Assembly: GCA_964416425.1 (NCBI GenBank) | Contig: CAYQEC010000008.1 | Span: 29,435-93,434 of the forward strand | DNA from: CAYQEC01 sp964416425 | GTDB lineage: Bacteria > Actinomycetota > Acidimicrobiia > Spongiisociales > UBA5794 | Length of the DNA: 64,000 nucleotides | Reading direction: 5' to 3' | Notes under the pieces: model-generated | Database searches by the model: none | What the model was told of the DNA's origin: nothing | The model's input: only the letters and a program-made list of their open reading frames with translations | Part shown: in pieces, positions 42,418-50,278 of the stretch | Position numbering within the stretch: the first letter of the stretch is position 1 | How the letters are laid out: every line of letters begins with the position of its first letter | Made by a program: the position numbers and the translations under genes

Positions 42418-43829
42418 CCACCGGACTCGACGCCCATCTCGCCGTTTCCCCCGGAGAGGCCTTCACCCTCGACATCGAGCTGCACATCTCTCCGGGCGGC
42501 ACCGCGGCGCTGCTCGGACCCAACGGCGCCGGAAAGTCGACGGCGGTGGCGGCCATCGCCGGCATCCTCCCGCTGGATGCGGGCCACGTCCGGCTCGACG
42601 GCGTGGTCCTGGACGATCCGGCGAACGGTCGCTTCGTCCCCGTCGAGCGGCGGCGGCTCGGCATCGTCTTCCAGGACTACGTCTTGTTCCCCCACCTCAG
42701 CGCGCTCGACAACGTCGCCTTCGGGCTGTGGGGCCGGGGCATCGACCGGGCGACGGCACGCCGGGAGGCGGGCCGCTGGCTGGAACGCTTCGATCTCGCC
42801 CCCCTCGCCGATCGCCGGCCTCGTGATCTGTCCGGGGGGCAGGCTCAGCGGGTCGCCCTGGCCCGGGCCCTCGCCGTCGACCCCAGCCTGCTGCTGCTCG
42901 ACGAGCCACTCGCCGCCCTCGACGTCACGACCCGGGGCCAGCTCCGCCGGGTGCTCGCCGAGCATCTCGACGTCTACCCGGGCCCCCGGCTCCTCATCAC
43001 CCACGACCCGGCCGAGGCCTTCCTGCTCGCCGACACGATCTACGTCATCGAGCAGGGCCGGATCACCCAGGCCGGCACCGCCGACGACATCCGGCGCCGC
43101 CCCGTCACCCCCTACGCCGCCGACCTGGCCGGAATCAACCTCATGGCCGGCGTCGCCACCGACGGGTCCCTCACCCTCGACAACGGGCATGCCGTCGCGG
43201 TGGCCGATCGCAGTGCGCACGGCCCGACGCTGGCGACCGTGCACCCACGGGCCATCGCCCTCTACGCCGCCGAGCCTCACGGCAGCCCCCGCAACGCCTG
43301 GCCTACCGTCATCACCGTCCTCGAGCCGCTGGGCGACCGGGTCCGGGTCCAGCTCGGACCTCCCGTCCCGCTGACGGCCGAGATCACCCCGGCTGCCGCC
43401 GCCGCCCTCCATCTCGCACACGGCTCCCGGGTCTGGATCGCCATCAAGGCCTCCGAGATCGGCCTCCAACCCAATCCGACCCGGCCCGACGAGCCCGCCA
43501 CCCCGGAACGCACCAGAGGGCGGGCCCCGCAGGACCCGCCCTCTTGCTCGGTTTGCCCTCTGGATCTAGTTCTCCGGCCGGGGCACCGGCTGGAGCTGGA
43601 ACACGTTGGCCAATCGCCGCCTCACGCCCGCCCTGGTGACCCTGCTCGTCGCCCGGGCGCGGGCCGGGAGGTCCGGCTCGATGTCCAGGTAGAGCGGGTT
43701 GGCCCGCCGCCGGAATGTCGTGACGTAGTAGGGGCCTGGACTGACGAAGAGATTCTCGTTCATGGAACTCCCCTCCTCCTGGCTTCTTTATCGATTCAGT
43801 ACTTGATCGATACAGTATCGAAGGACTAA
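42414..43829 (+). CDS. modC: Molybdate ABC transporter ATPase with run-on C-terminus
   Basis: ATPase with Walker A GPNGAGKST, FQDYVLFPHLSALDNVAFGL, signature LSGGQAQRVALARAL and Walker B LLLLDEP, then a molybdate-binding MOP/TOBE region ending VWIAIKASEIGLQ (about residue 350). The family normally ends here. In this sequence no stop occurs in any frame before a strong hairpin at 43515, and the frame runs about 120 further residues, antisense through the 65-residue gene, to 43829. The extra part has no domain character, so the natural stop has probably been lost or the 3' region rearranged. Confidence 0.85.
   Translation: MTTGLDAHLAVSPGEAFTLDIELHISPGGTAALLGPNGAGKSTAVAAIAGILPLDAGHVRLDGVVLDDPANGRFVPVERRRLGIVFQDYVLFPHLSALDNVAFGLWGRGIDRATARREAGRWLERFDLAPLADRRPRDLSGGQAQRVALARALAVDPSLLLLDEPLAALDVTTRGQLRRVLAEHLDVYPGPRLLITHDPAEAFLLADTIYVIEQGRITQAGTADDIRRRPVTPYAADLAGINLMAGVATDGSLTLDNGHAVAVADRSAHGPTLATVHPRAIALYAAEPHGSPRNAWPTVITVLEPLGDRVRVQLGPPVPLTAEITPAAAAALHLAHGSRVWIAIKASEIGLQPNPTRPDEPATPERTRGRAPQDPPSCSVCPLDLVLRPGHRLELEHVGQSPPHARPGDPARRPGAGREVRLDVQVERVGPPPECRDVVGAWTDEEILVHGTPLLLASLSIQYLIDTVSKD
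43515..43544 (+). terminator. Bidirectional hairpin between modC and the 65-residue gene
   Basis: A 10-bp perfect stem (AGAGGGCGGG / CCCGCCCTCT) around a 10-base loop, followed by CTTGCTCGGTTTG on the plus strand. An overlapping alternative pairs CCAGAGGGC (43513) with GCCCTCTGG (43555-43563). It lies 22 bases past the stop of the small minus-strand gene. Confidence 0.6.
43566..43763 (-). CDS. Basic 65-residue protein of unknown function
   Basis: A small protein starting MNENLFVSPGPYYVTTFRRR, with an Arg-rich second half (ARARATSRVTRAGVRRRLAN) and no signal or membrane segment. I do not recognise a family. It is convincing as a gene: a strong AGGAGGGG ribosome site seven bases before ATG 43763, a terminator just past its stop, and LacI-type operators 26-58 bases upstream shared with the divergent LacI gene. 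It lies wholly antisense to the abnormal modC extension. Confidence 0.7.
   Translation of the reverse strand: MNENLFVSPGPYYVTTFRRRANPLYLDIEPDLPARARATSRVTRAGVRRRLANVFQLQPVPRPEN
43790..43821 (+). promoter_or_regulatory. Tandem LacI-type operators
   Basis: Two direct repeats, ATCGATTCAGTA (43790-43801) and ATCGATACAGTA (43806-43817). The second is part of a perfect 15-bp palindrome TCGATAC-A-GTATCGA (43807-43821). They lie between the divergent 65-residue gene and the LacI-family gene, beside the TAAGCT -10 box (43827-43832) of the latter. Confidence 0.7.
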
Positions 43830-43845
43830 GCTGTTGTCAACCCCC

Positions 43846-45195
43846 ATGGGCAAGTCAATCACACTGCAAACGATCGCCGACGAGCTGGGTGTCTCCCGCA
43901 CCACGGTCTCGAACGCGTTCTCGCGACCGGACCAGCTCTCCGACGAGCTGCAAGCCCGGATCCTCGCCACCGCCAAGCGCCTCGGCTACACCGGGCCCGA
44001 CCCGGCGGCCTGCGCCCTCCGCACCGGCAAGGCCCAGACCCTCGGCGTCGTGCTCACCGAATCGATCGTGTACGCCTTCGACGACCCCTACGCCGTCGCC
44101 TTCCTCCGCGGCCTCACGATGGAGGCGCAATCGGCCGGCCTCTCCATCACCCTCATCCCCTGCCCCTTCGGGGAGCAGCAACACGAATGGGTCCGCCAAG
44201 CGATGGTGGACTCCATCGTCGTGATGGCGATGTCCGACGACAACCCGGTGGTCTCCACCGTGTTGGAGCGAGGTCTGCCCACCGTCTTCGTCGACGGCCC
44301 CCGGCTCAACGGCAAGCGCTTCGTCGGCATCGACGACCACACCGCCATGGCCGACGCCACCCGGCGCCTCCTCGACCTCGGCCATCGCCGGATCGGCGTC
44401 TTCTCCTACCAGACCGGGCGCGAGGAGCGGGTCGGCCCGATCGACGACCGACGCCTCGCCAAGGTGCAACACCGCACGATCCGGGGACGGCTCCACGGGG
44501 TGCTCGACACCCTGGCCGATGCCGGGCTCGACCCCACCTTCGTCTACGAGGTCGGAGCCAACCTCCGCCGCAACGCCAAGGCCGCCACCCTCGACCTGCT
44601 CTCCTCCGAGTCGCGGCCCACCGCCGTGCTCTGCCTGTCCGATCGTCTCGCCCTGGGTGTGCTCGGCGGAGCTCGGGAACTCGGGCTGCGCGTTCCCAAG
44701 GACCTCTCGATCATCGGCTTCGACGACATCCCCGAGGCGGAGCGGGCCGGGCTCTCCACCGTCCGCCAGTCCGCCGCCGAGAAGAGCCGTGCCGCCTGGA
44801 AGCTGCTCGCCGCCGATCACGACCAGCACGTGCTCATCGCCTACGAGCTGGTCGAGCGGGCCACCAGCGGACCGCCCCGGCCTCCGAAGACGAAGAAGAA
44901 GGCGAAGCAGGCAAAGGTCGCCGCCACCCCGGATGCCACCCGCGAGGCCCCGCCGGTCAGACCGGCGGCCACGACTCCCTCCCCCGCCACGACCCCGGCC
45001 CGCCCCACGACGAGTCCCGCCAGCGCGGCGCAGGCAGCCAGCACCAGGTCCGCCACCCCCCAACCCGGGACCGGCGCTCCCGCCCCGGTCCCGGCGCCCG
45101 CCGCCTCGCCCCAAGCCCCCTTGGCGCCGGCCGTGTCCAGCAACCGCCGCCAGGGCACGACGCCGCCTCCCCGCACCGCTCCCCCGGCGCGGTGA
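43846..45195 (+). CDS. LacI-family regulator with long disordered C-terminal tail
   Basis: 449 residues. The headpiece is ITLQTIADELGVSRTTVSNA (about residues 5-24), followed by the hinge and a periplasmic-binding-like sensor domain (LGVVLTESIVYAFDDPYAVA, GIDDHTAMADATRRLLDLGH, LSIIGFDDIPEAERAGLSTV). It ends with about 110 residues rich in Pro, Ala, Thr and Lys (KTKKKAKQAK), which LacI proteins lack. ATG 43846 lies 13 bases after TAAGCT, so the leader is very short. Divergent from the 65-residue gene across tandem operators; the inducer is unknown. Confidence 0.9.
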   Translation: MGKSITLQTIADELGVSRTTVSNAFSRPDQLSDELQARILATAKRLGYTGPDPAACALRTGKAQTLGVVLTESIVYAFDDPYAVAFLRGLTMEAQSAGLSITLIPCPFGEQQHEWVRQAMVDSIVVMAMSDDNPVVSTVLERGLPTVFVDGPRLNGKRFVGIDDHTAMADATRRLLDLGHRRIGVFSYQTGREERVGPIDDRRLAKVQHRTIRGRLHGVLDTLADAGLDPTFVYEVGANLRRNAKAATLDLLSSESRPTAVLCLSDRLALGVLGGARELGLRVPKDLSIIGFDDIPEAERAGLSTVRQSAAEKSRAAWKLLAADHDQHVLIAYELVERATSGPPRPPKTKKKAKQAKVAATPDATREAPPVRPAATTPSPATTPARPTTSPASAAQAASTRSATPQPGTGAPAPVPAPAASPQAPLAPAVSSNRRQGTTPPPRTAPPAR

Positions 45196-45335
45196 GCCGG
45201 GGGCGCTCGCCCTCCCGGCCGTACCCGGGGGGCACCGACGCCGCCCGTGGATCATGGCGGTGACGGGTCACCCAATCACCATCTCACGAATGAGAAGGGA
45301 ACTGCGAGTCACTATCTATTCAGAGTAACTTGCCG

Positions 45336-45341
45336 TATACT
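45336..45341 (+). promoter_or_regulatory. -10 box (TATACT) of the TetR-family gene
   Basis: TATACT sits eight bases before ATG 45350, giving a leaderless transcript. The upstream 40 bases are unusually AT-rich for this window and probably hold the operator. Confidence 0.5.
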
Positions 45342-45349
45342 GCGGCTCC

Positions 45350-45955
45350 ATGGAGATCACCCGGCCCGAGGACGCCGAGCTCCCGCTCCGAGAGCGCAAG
45401 AAGCTGCAGGCGATGCGGCGGATCCAGATCGAGGCACTCGATCTCGTCGAACAACGGGGTTACGAAGAGGTGACCGTCGAGGACATCGCCGCCGCCGCCG
45501 ACGTCTCCCCCAGCTCGGTGTACCGCTACTTCGGCACCAAAGAGAACGTCATCATCTGGGACGAGTACGACCCACCGCTTCTGGCGGGGCTGGCCGACCA
45601 CCTCGGCTCGCTCCCGCCCCTCGAGGCAGGGCGGCTGACCATGAGGACGCTCACCAGCCGCTTCTCCTCCGATCTCGAGCACAGCCTGCGGCGTGCCAGG
45701 CTCATCTTCGGCGTCCCCGAGCTGGAGAAGGCCGGACGGGAGAACCTGGCGACAATGCACGACGCCGTCACCGCCATCCTGGCCACCACCTCAGGGCGCC
45801 CTCCCGGCGACCTCGCGGTGCGGGTGATCGCCATCGCCATGGTCGGCGCCCTCCAGGCGTCGATCGAGACGTGGGTGGAAGGGAACGGGAAACGGTCCCT
45901 CCAGGACGTCATGGACGAGGCGTTCGACGTGCTCGCCAACGGGCTCGACCTCTGA
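45350..45955 (+). CDS. TetR-family transcriptional regulator
   Basis: 201 residues. The DNA-binding domain has LRERKKLQAMRRIQIEALDL, YEEVTVEDIAAAADVSPSSV and YRYFGTKENVIIWDEYDPPL, typical TetR; the remaining helices form an unassigned ligand domain. Followed by a hairpin terminator. Neighbours (LacI upstream, uracil permease downstream, separate promoter) do not identify its target. Confidence 0.9.
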   Translation: MEITRPEDAELPLRERKKLQAMRRIQIEALDLVEQRGYEEVTVEDIAAAADVSPSSVYRYFGTKENVIIWDEYDPPLLAGLADHLGSLPPLEAGRLTMRTLTSRFSSDLEHSLRRARLIFGVPELEKAGRENLATMHDAVTAILATTSGRPPGDLAVRVIAIAMVGALQASIETWVEGNGKRSLQDVMDEAFDVLANGLDL

Positions 45956-46006
45956 TCCAGCCCCCGGAGGAGACCCTCACACCGGGCCTTCTCCGCCACC
46001 CGGATC

Positions 46007-46044
46007 GGCCTTCCGATCGCCTCCCACCCAGCAATCGGAAGGCC
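46007..46044 (+). terminator. Terminator of the TetR-family gene
   Basis: An 11-bp perfect stem (GGCCTTCCGAT / ATCGGAAGGCC) with a 16-base loop, 52 bases past the stop codon. No T-tract follows. Confidence 0.6.
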
Positions 46045-46080
46045 CCCGCGACTCGATCTGCGCCGCCCGGGACGGCTCGC

Positions 46081-46165
46081 TAAGGTGCACCCCCGATGCA
46101 CGTGTCTCACGCACATCGGATCGGACCAAACGCAGCCCCCGGGCTGCGTTTTCTGTTTTTCGGGG
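46081..46165 (+). promoter_or_regulatory. Leader of uraA with intrinsic terminator (attenuator)
   Basis: TAAGGT at 46081-46086 is a candidate -10 box. The transcribed leader holds an imperfect hairpin with outer arms CCGATG / CATCGG (about 46094-46119), then a textbook terminator: AACGCAGCCC (46129-46138) and GGGCTGCGTT (46141-46150) followed by TTCTGTTTTT, ending just before the GGGGAGG ribosome site of uraA. The layout implies control by transcription attenuation. No PyrR consensus box was recognised. Confidence 0.65.
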
Positions 46166-46172
46166 AGGTTGC

Positions 46173-47399
46173 ATGGAATTGACCACGCAGCGGCGGATCG
46201 TGCTCGGGCTGCAGCACACCGTCGCCATGTTCGGCGCCACGATCCTGGTGCCGCTGCTCACGGGTCTCGACCCGTCGGTGGCGCTGATCGCGGCCGGGGC
46301 GGGCACGTTGCTGTTCCACCTGGTGACGAAGCGCATGGTCCCGGTGTTCCTGGGATCGTCGTTCGCCTTCATCGCCCCCATCCTGGCCGGCGCCAACAAG
46401 GGCTACTCCTGGGGCGCCATCGGGGGCGGCATCGCCGCCGCCGGCGCCATCTACGTGATCATGTCGATCATCGTCACCTTCGTGGGCAGCGGCTTCATCA
46501 GGAAGCTGTTCCCACCGGTGGTGACGGGTCCGGTCATCGCCGTCATCGGCCTCACCCTGGCGCCGGTCGCCATCGGCAACGCCGAGAAGCACTGGTGGAT
46601 CGCCATCGTGACCCTGCTGGCGGTGATCGTGGCGGCGATCTACTTCCGCGGCCTGTTCCAGATGCTTCCGATCCTCACCGGGTTCATCGTCGGGTACGTC
46701 TTCGCCGCCATCATCGGTGAAGTCAGCCTCGACGCCTTCCGCAAGGCAGACTGGCTCGCCTGGCCCAACTTCACCGCCGGAAGCTGGAACTGGAGCGCCA
46801 TCGCCCTCATCGCCCCGGTGGCGTTCGTGACGATGATCGAGCACGTCGGCGACATCCTCGCCAACGGGCGCGTCGTCGGGAAGGACTTCTTCCAGGAGCC
46901 CGGCCTGCACCGCACCCTGCTCGGCGACGGTCTCGCCACCGTCGGCGCCGGCCTCATCGGCGGCCCCGCCAACACCACCTACTCGGAGAACACCGGCGTG
47001 CTGGCGGTCACCAAGGTCTACGACCCCCGGGTGCTGCGGATCGGCGCCGTCGTGGCCATCATCCTGGGGTTCGTGCCCAAGATCGGCGGGCTGCTACAGA
47101 CGGTGCCGATCGCGGTACTCGGTGGCCTCTCGATCGTGCTCTTCGGCATGATCGCCTCGGTGGGACTGCGCACCCTGGCGGACGCCAAGGTGGACTTCAC
47201 CCACAGCCGCAACCTCATCGTGGTCGCCGTCATCCTGGTCTTCGGCCTCGGCTACAGCGGGCTGACTTCCCCGCTGTCGATCGGCGACGTGGAGATCTCG
47301 GGCTTGGCGCTCGCCGCCGTGATCGGCGTCATCACCAACCTGGTCCTCCCCCAGCAGCTGGAGAAGGAGGACGACGTCATCGTTCCCGCCGAGATCTGA
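46173..47399 (+). CDS. uraA: Uracil-xanthine permease (NCS2 family)
   Basis: 408 residues, about 14 membrane segments. NCS2 blocks: GLQHTVAMFGATILVPLLTG, FLGSSFAFIAPILAGAN, FPPVVTGPVIAVIGLTLAP, and the substrate-site stretch GGPANTTYSENTGVLAVTKV. The overall sequence is closest in style to uracil permease. ATG 46173 follows GGGGAGG. Expression is likely governed by the terminator in its leader. Confidence 0.93.
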   Translation: MELTTQRRIVLGLQHTVAMFGATILVPLLTGLDPSVALIAAGAGTLLFHLVTKRMVPVFLGSSFAFIAPILAGANKGYSWGAIGGGIAAAGAIYVIMSIIVTFVGSGFIRKLFPPVVTGPVIAVIGLTLAPVAIGNAEKHWWIAIVTLLAVIVAAIYFRGLFQMLPILTGFIVGYVFAAIIGEVSLDAFRKADWLAWPNFTAGSWNWSAIALIAPVAFVTMIEHVGDILANGRVVGKDFFQEPGLHRTLLGDGLATVGAGLIGGPANTTYSENTGVLAVTKVYDPRVLRIGAVVAIILGFVPKIGGLLQTVPIAVLGGLSIVLFGMIASVGLRTLADAKVDFTHSRNLIVVAVILVFGLGYSGLTSPLSIGDVEISGLALAAVIGVITNLVLPQQLEKEDDVIVPAEI

Positions 47400-47422
47400 C
47401 TCGGCCGGAACGGGCTCTACGA

Positions 47423-47452
47423 GAGGAGGCGCCGCCTCGGCGGCGCCTCCTC
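47423..47452 (+). terminator. Terminator of uraA
   Basis: A 14-bp GC-rich inverted repeat (GAGGAGGCGCCGCC / GGCGGCGCCTCCTC) starting 24 bases after the uraA stop. The central bases form the loop. Confidence 0.65.
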
Positions 47453-47541
47453 CTGGTCTCCGGGAATGCCACACCGCAGGTCGTCGGCTCGAACGCGCAA
47501 CCGTGGCATCCTGGGAGGCGACGCCGACGCCGGAAGCAGCC

Positions 47542-47955
47542 GTGCAGTATCAGGGTGATACACGATCCCAGGAGCAGCCGCCCCCACCCCGGTGGTGGGC
47601 GGATCCCCGCCGCGCCTTCCTCATCGGGCTCGGAATCGGGGTGATCATGCTCATCGTGGCCGCCGTCGCGGTGCATCGCGACATCGAATACGCCGCCGAC
47701 CACGGCCTCGAGGTGATGACGCGGTGGCGTCCCGAGCGGGCCGCCGACATCGCCTGCCTCATCAAGACGATCCAAACCCACCCCGACACGTTCTCGGTGG
47801 AGGGGGAATTCGACCTCGTCCCCCCCAAGACCGCCAGCAACGACTGGTTCGTGCTCCGCACCGGGTCCCGCACCCGTGAGATGCACTTCGGGGACGGGGA
47901 GGTGATGGTGCGGGCCTTCCCGGACGACCTCGTCCAGCCGCTCGACTGCGGGTAG
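47542..47955 (+). CDS. Small single-pass membrane protein of unknown function
   Basis: About 137 residues: a Pro-rich cytosolic start (QEQPPPPRWWADPRRAFLIG), one membrane helix (about residues 24-45) and an extracytoplasmic part of about 90 residues with MTRWRPERAADIACLIKTIQ and DWFVLRTGSRTREMHFGDGE. No family recognised. GTG 47542 follows GGAAG; GTG 47503 in the same frame is an alternative. Confidence 0.6.
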   Translation: MQYQGDTRSQEQPPPPRWWADPRRAFLIGLGIGVIMLIVAAVAVHRDIEYAADHGLEVMTRWRPERAADIACLIKTIQTHPDTFSVEGEFDLVPPKTASNDWFVLRTGSRTREMHFGDGEVMVRAFPDDLVQPLDCG

Positions 47956-48121
47956 GCCAACCGCTCCCGGCGGGGACGGCAGGACCGGGCGGCGTGCAGG
48001 GAATGGCCCCGCAGGCCCAGTGCGCATCGCCAGCCCGGTGCGCGCCCGGGGCGAGTAGGCAGGGTCGAGCCGATCGCCGGCAGGCTTCTCGGCCCACATG
48101 GTTTCGGGCGGCGGTTTGGAG

Positions 48122-48127
48122 TAAGTT
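48122..48127 (+). promoter_or_regulatory. -10 box (TAAGTT) for a leaderless transcript
   Basis: TAAGTT is exactly six bases before GTG 48134, with no ribosome site. Confidence 0.5.
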
Positions 48128-48133
48128 GGCAGG

Positions 48134-49162
48134 GTGGAACCAACGCCATCGTGGAGCCAGCCGCTGGGAGCCAATCCCCTGCCCTGGCTGCTGGAGGAGT
48201 CGACCCCGGCGGTGCGTGCCGCCACCCTGCAACGCCTCCTGCATCGGCCCGCCGACGACCCGGAGGTGATCGAGGCCCGCCGGCGCGCCATGGAGGCCGA
48301 CCCGATTCGAAGCATGCTCGATGCCCAGCACCCCGAAGGCTGGTGGGAGCGCCCGGGGCCCGGCTACGGGCCGAAATACCGAGGAACGGTGTGGAGCCTC
48401 ATCTTCCTCGAGCAGCTCGGCGCCGACCCGGCCGACGAACGAATCCAGGCTGCCACCAGCTACGTGCTCCGGTGGTGCCCGACCTCCTCCGGCGGCTTCG
48501 GGTGCTCCTACGCGGAGAAGGAGGCCAATCCTCCCCCTTCGATGGTGATCCACTGCCTCAACGGCAATCTGGTCCGGGCGCTCATCGGGTTCGGGCACCT
48601 CGAGGACCCGGTGGTGGAGGCGGCCGTCGATTGGGCGGCCCGTGCCATCACCGGCGAGGGAGTCGACCGCTGGTATGCCTCGACGCCGGGCCCCGGCTTC
48701 GCCTGCGGCGCCAACGACAAGCGGCCTTGCGCCTGGGGCGCCGTCAAGGAGCTGCGCGGGCTCGCCGCCGTTCCCCCGGCGCGGCGCACCGCCCTGACCC
48801 GGCGCGCCATCGACGCCGGCGTCGAGTTCCTGTTGTCCCGTGATCCGGTGATCGCCGACTACCCGATGGGGTACGGCAACACGAAGCCGTCGGGCTCGTG
48901 GTTCAAGCTCGGCTTCCCGTCCGGCTACGTCACCGACGTGCTCCAGGTGCTCGAGGTGCTCACCGAGTTGGGCCACGCCCGGGATCCGCGATTGGGACGC
49001 GCCGTGGCCTGGCTGCTCGACCAACGGGACACCGACGGCCGGTGGGTGAATCGTTACGCCTACCGGGGCAAGACCACGGTGGACATCGAGCCGGAGGGGC
49101 AGCCGTCGAAATGGGTGACGCTGCGGGCATGCACCGTGCTCGCCGCCGCCCTCGATGCCTGA
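48134..49162 (+). CDS. Terpene-cyclase/prenyltransferase-fold (alpha/alpha toroid) protein
   Basis: 342 residues of repeated helix pairs resembling the squalene-hopene cyclase/prenyltransferase toroid: GPKYRGTVWSLIFLEQLGAD, SSGGFGCSYAEKEANPPPSM, FKLGFPSGYVTDVLQVLEVL and RAVAWLLDQRDTDGRWVNRY. The DxDD catalytic motif of cyclases is not present, so it is probably not an active hopene cyclase. Function is unknown. The start is the leaderless GTG 48134. Confidence 0.75.
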   Translation: MEPTPSWSQPLGANPLPWLLEESTPAVRAATLQRLLHRPADDPEVIEARRRAMEADPIRSMLDAQHPEGWWERPGPGYGPKYRGTVWSLIFLEQLGADPADERIQAATSYVLRWCPTSSGGFGCSYAEKEANPPPSMVIHCLNGNLVRALIGFGHLEDPVVEAAVDWAARAITGEGVDRWYASTPGPGFACGANDKRPCAWGAVKELRGLAAVPPARRTALTRRAIDAGVEFLLSRDPVIADYPMGYGNTKPSGSWFKLGFPSGYVTDVLQVLEVLTELGHARDPRLGRAVAWLLDQRDTDGRWVNRYAYRGKTTVDIEPEGQPSKWVTLRACTVLAAALDA

Positions 49163-49208
49163 TCCCGGGCGGTGACGGGTTCCTCCTCCGCCGGCCGCGT
49201 GGACGCCG

Positions 49209-49214
49209 TAGGCT
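49209..49214 (+). promoter_or_regulatory. -10 box (TAGGCT) before the epimerase gene
   Basis: TAGGCT lies eight bases before ATG 49223; no Shine-Dalgarno is present. Confidence 0.45.
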
Positions 49215-49222
49215 CTGGATCC

Positions 49223-50248
49223 ATGAAGGTGCTCCACATCGGCGGGACCGGCCTCATCAGCTCGGCGTGTGTCGCCCGCGGCGTGGCGGTCGGCCAGGAG
49301 GTGTGGGTGCTCAACCGCGGCACCACCAACAAGGTTCCGCTCGCCGAGGGCGCCCGGCGGCTGGTCGCCGACGCGAGTGACCGCTCCGCGGTCGAGGAGG
49401 CGATCGCCGGCCACCACTTCGACGCGGTCGTGCAGTGGACGGCGTTCGTTCCCGCACAGGTGACCCTCGACCTCGACCTCTACCGGGACTGCGACCAATA
49501 CGTGTTCATCAGCTCGGCGAGCGCCTACCAGAAGCCCCCCGACCACTACCTGGTGACCGAGGCCGGCACTCCGCTGGCGAATCCCCACTGGCAGTACTCC
49601 CGGGACAAGATCGCCTGCGAGGAGGTGCTGCGCCGCGAGCACGAGCAGAGCGGCTTCCCGTTCACGATCGTCCGCCCCACCCTCACCTACGGGCCGTCGC
49701 AGATCCCGGTGTGCGTCGGCAGCTGGGACAAGCCGTTCACAATCGTCGAGCGCATGCGGCGCGGCGCCAAGATCATCGTGCCCGGCGACGGCACCAGCCT
49801 GTGGACCATCACCCACAACACCGATTTCGCCAAGGGACTCACCGGGCTGCTGGGGCACCCGGGGGCGATCGGCGAGGACTTCCACATCACCTCGGACGAG
49901 GTTCTCACCTGGAACCGGATCTACTCCCTCGTGGGCGAGGCGGCCGGCGCCGAGCCTGACATCCTCCACGTCCCCACCGATGCCCTCATCGCCGCCGACC
50001 CCGAGGAGGAGGGAAGCCTGTGGGGCGACAAGGTGCACAGCACCGTGTTCGACAACTCCAAGCTGCGGCTGCTGGTCCCGGACTTCGAGGCAACGACTCC
50101 GTTCGCTGCGGGGATCAGGGAGACGGTGGGCTGGTTCGACGCGGATCCTGCCCGGCAGGAGATCGACCACGAGGCCGACGCCGCGTGGGATCGGATCGCG
50201 GCCGTGTACGAGGAAGCGCTGCGGAAGGTGGCGGAGCGGGCTCCCTGA
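49223..50248 (+). CDS. NAD-dependent epimerase/dehydratase (extended SDR)
   Basis: 341 residues. The NAD loop is HIGGTGLISSACVARGVAVG, followed by VFISSASAYQKPP (active-site Ser region) and QYSRDKIACEE with the YxxxK pair, then FTIVRPTLTYGP. The family includes nucleotide-sugar and other epimerases; the substrate is unknown. No operon partner is obvious; the YgjV-like gene follows 30 bases later but has its own -10 box. Confidence 0.88.
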   Translation: MKVLHIGGTGLISSACVARGVAVGQEVWVLNRGTTNKVPLAEGARRLVADASDRSAVEEAIAGHHFDAVVQWTAFVPAQVTLDLDLYRDCDQYVFISSASAYQKPPDHYLVTEAGTPLANPHWQYSRDKIACEEVLRREHEQSGFPFTIVRPTLTYGPSQIPVCVGSWDKPFTIVERMRRGAKIIVPGDGTSLWTITHNTDFAKGLTGLLGHPGAIGEDFHITSDEVLTWNRIYSLVGEAAGAEPDILHVPTDALIAADPEEEGSLWGDKVHSTVFDNSKLRLLVPDFEATTPFAAGIRETVGWFDADPARQEIDHEADAAWDRIAAVYEEALRKVAERAP

Positions 50249-50267
50249 TCGGGAGCTGCCGGCTGGC

Positions 50268-50273
50268 TACGAT
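50268..50273 (+). promoter_or_regulatory. -10 box (TACGAT) for a leaderless transcript
   Basis: TACGAT ends five bases before GTG 50279; no ribosome site is visible. Confidence 0.45.
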
Positions 50274-50278
50274 GCGGC

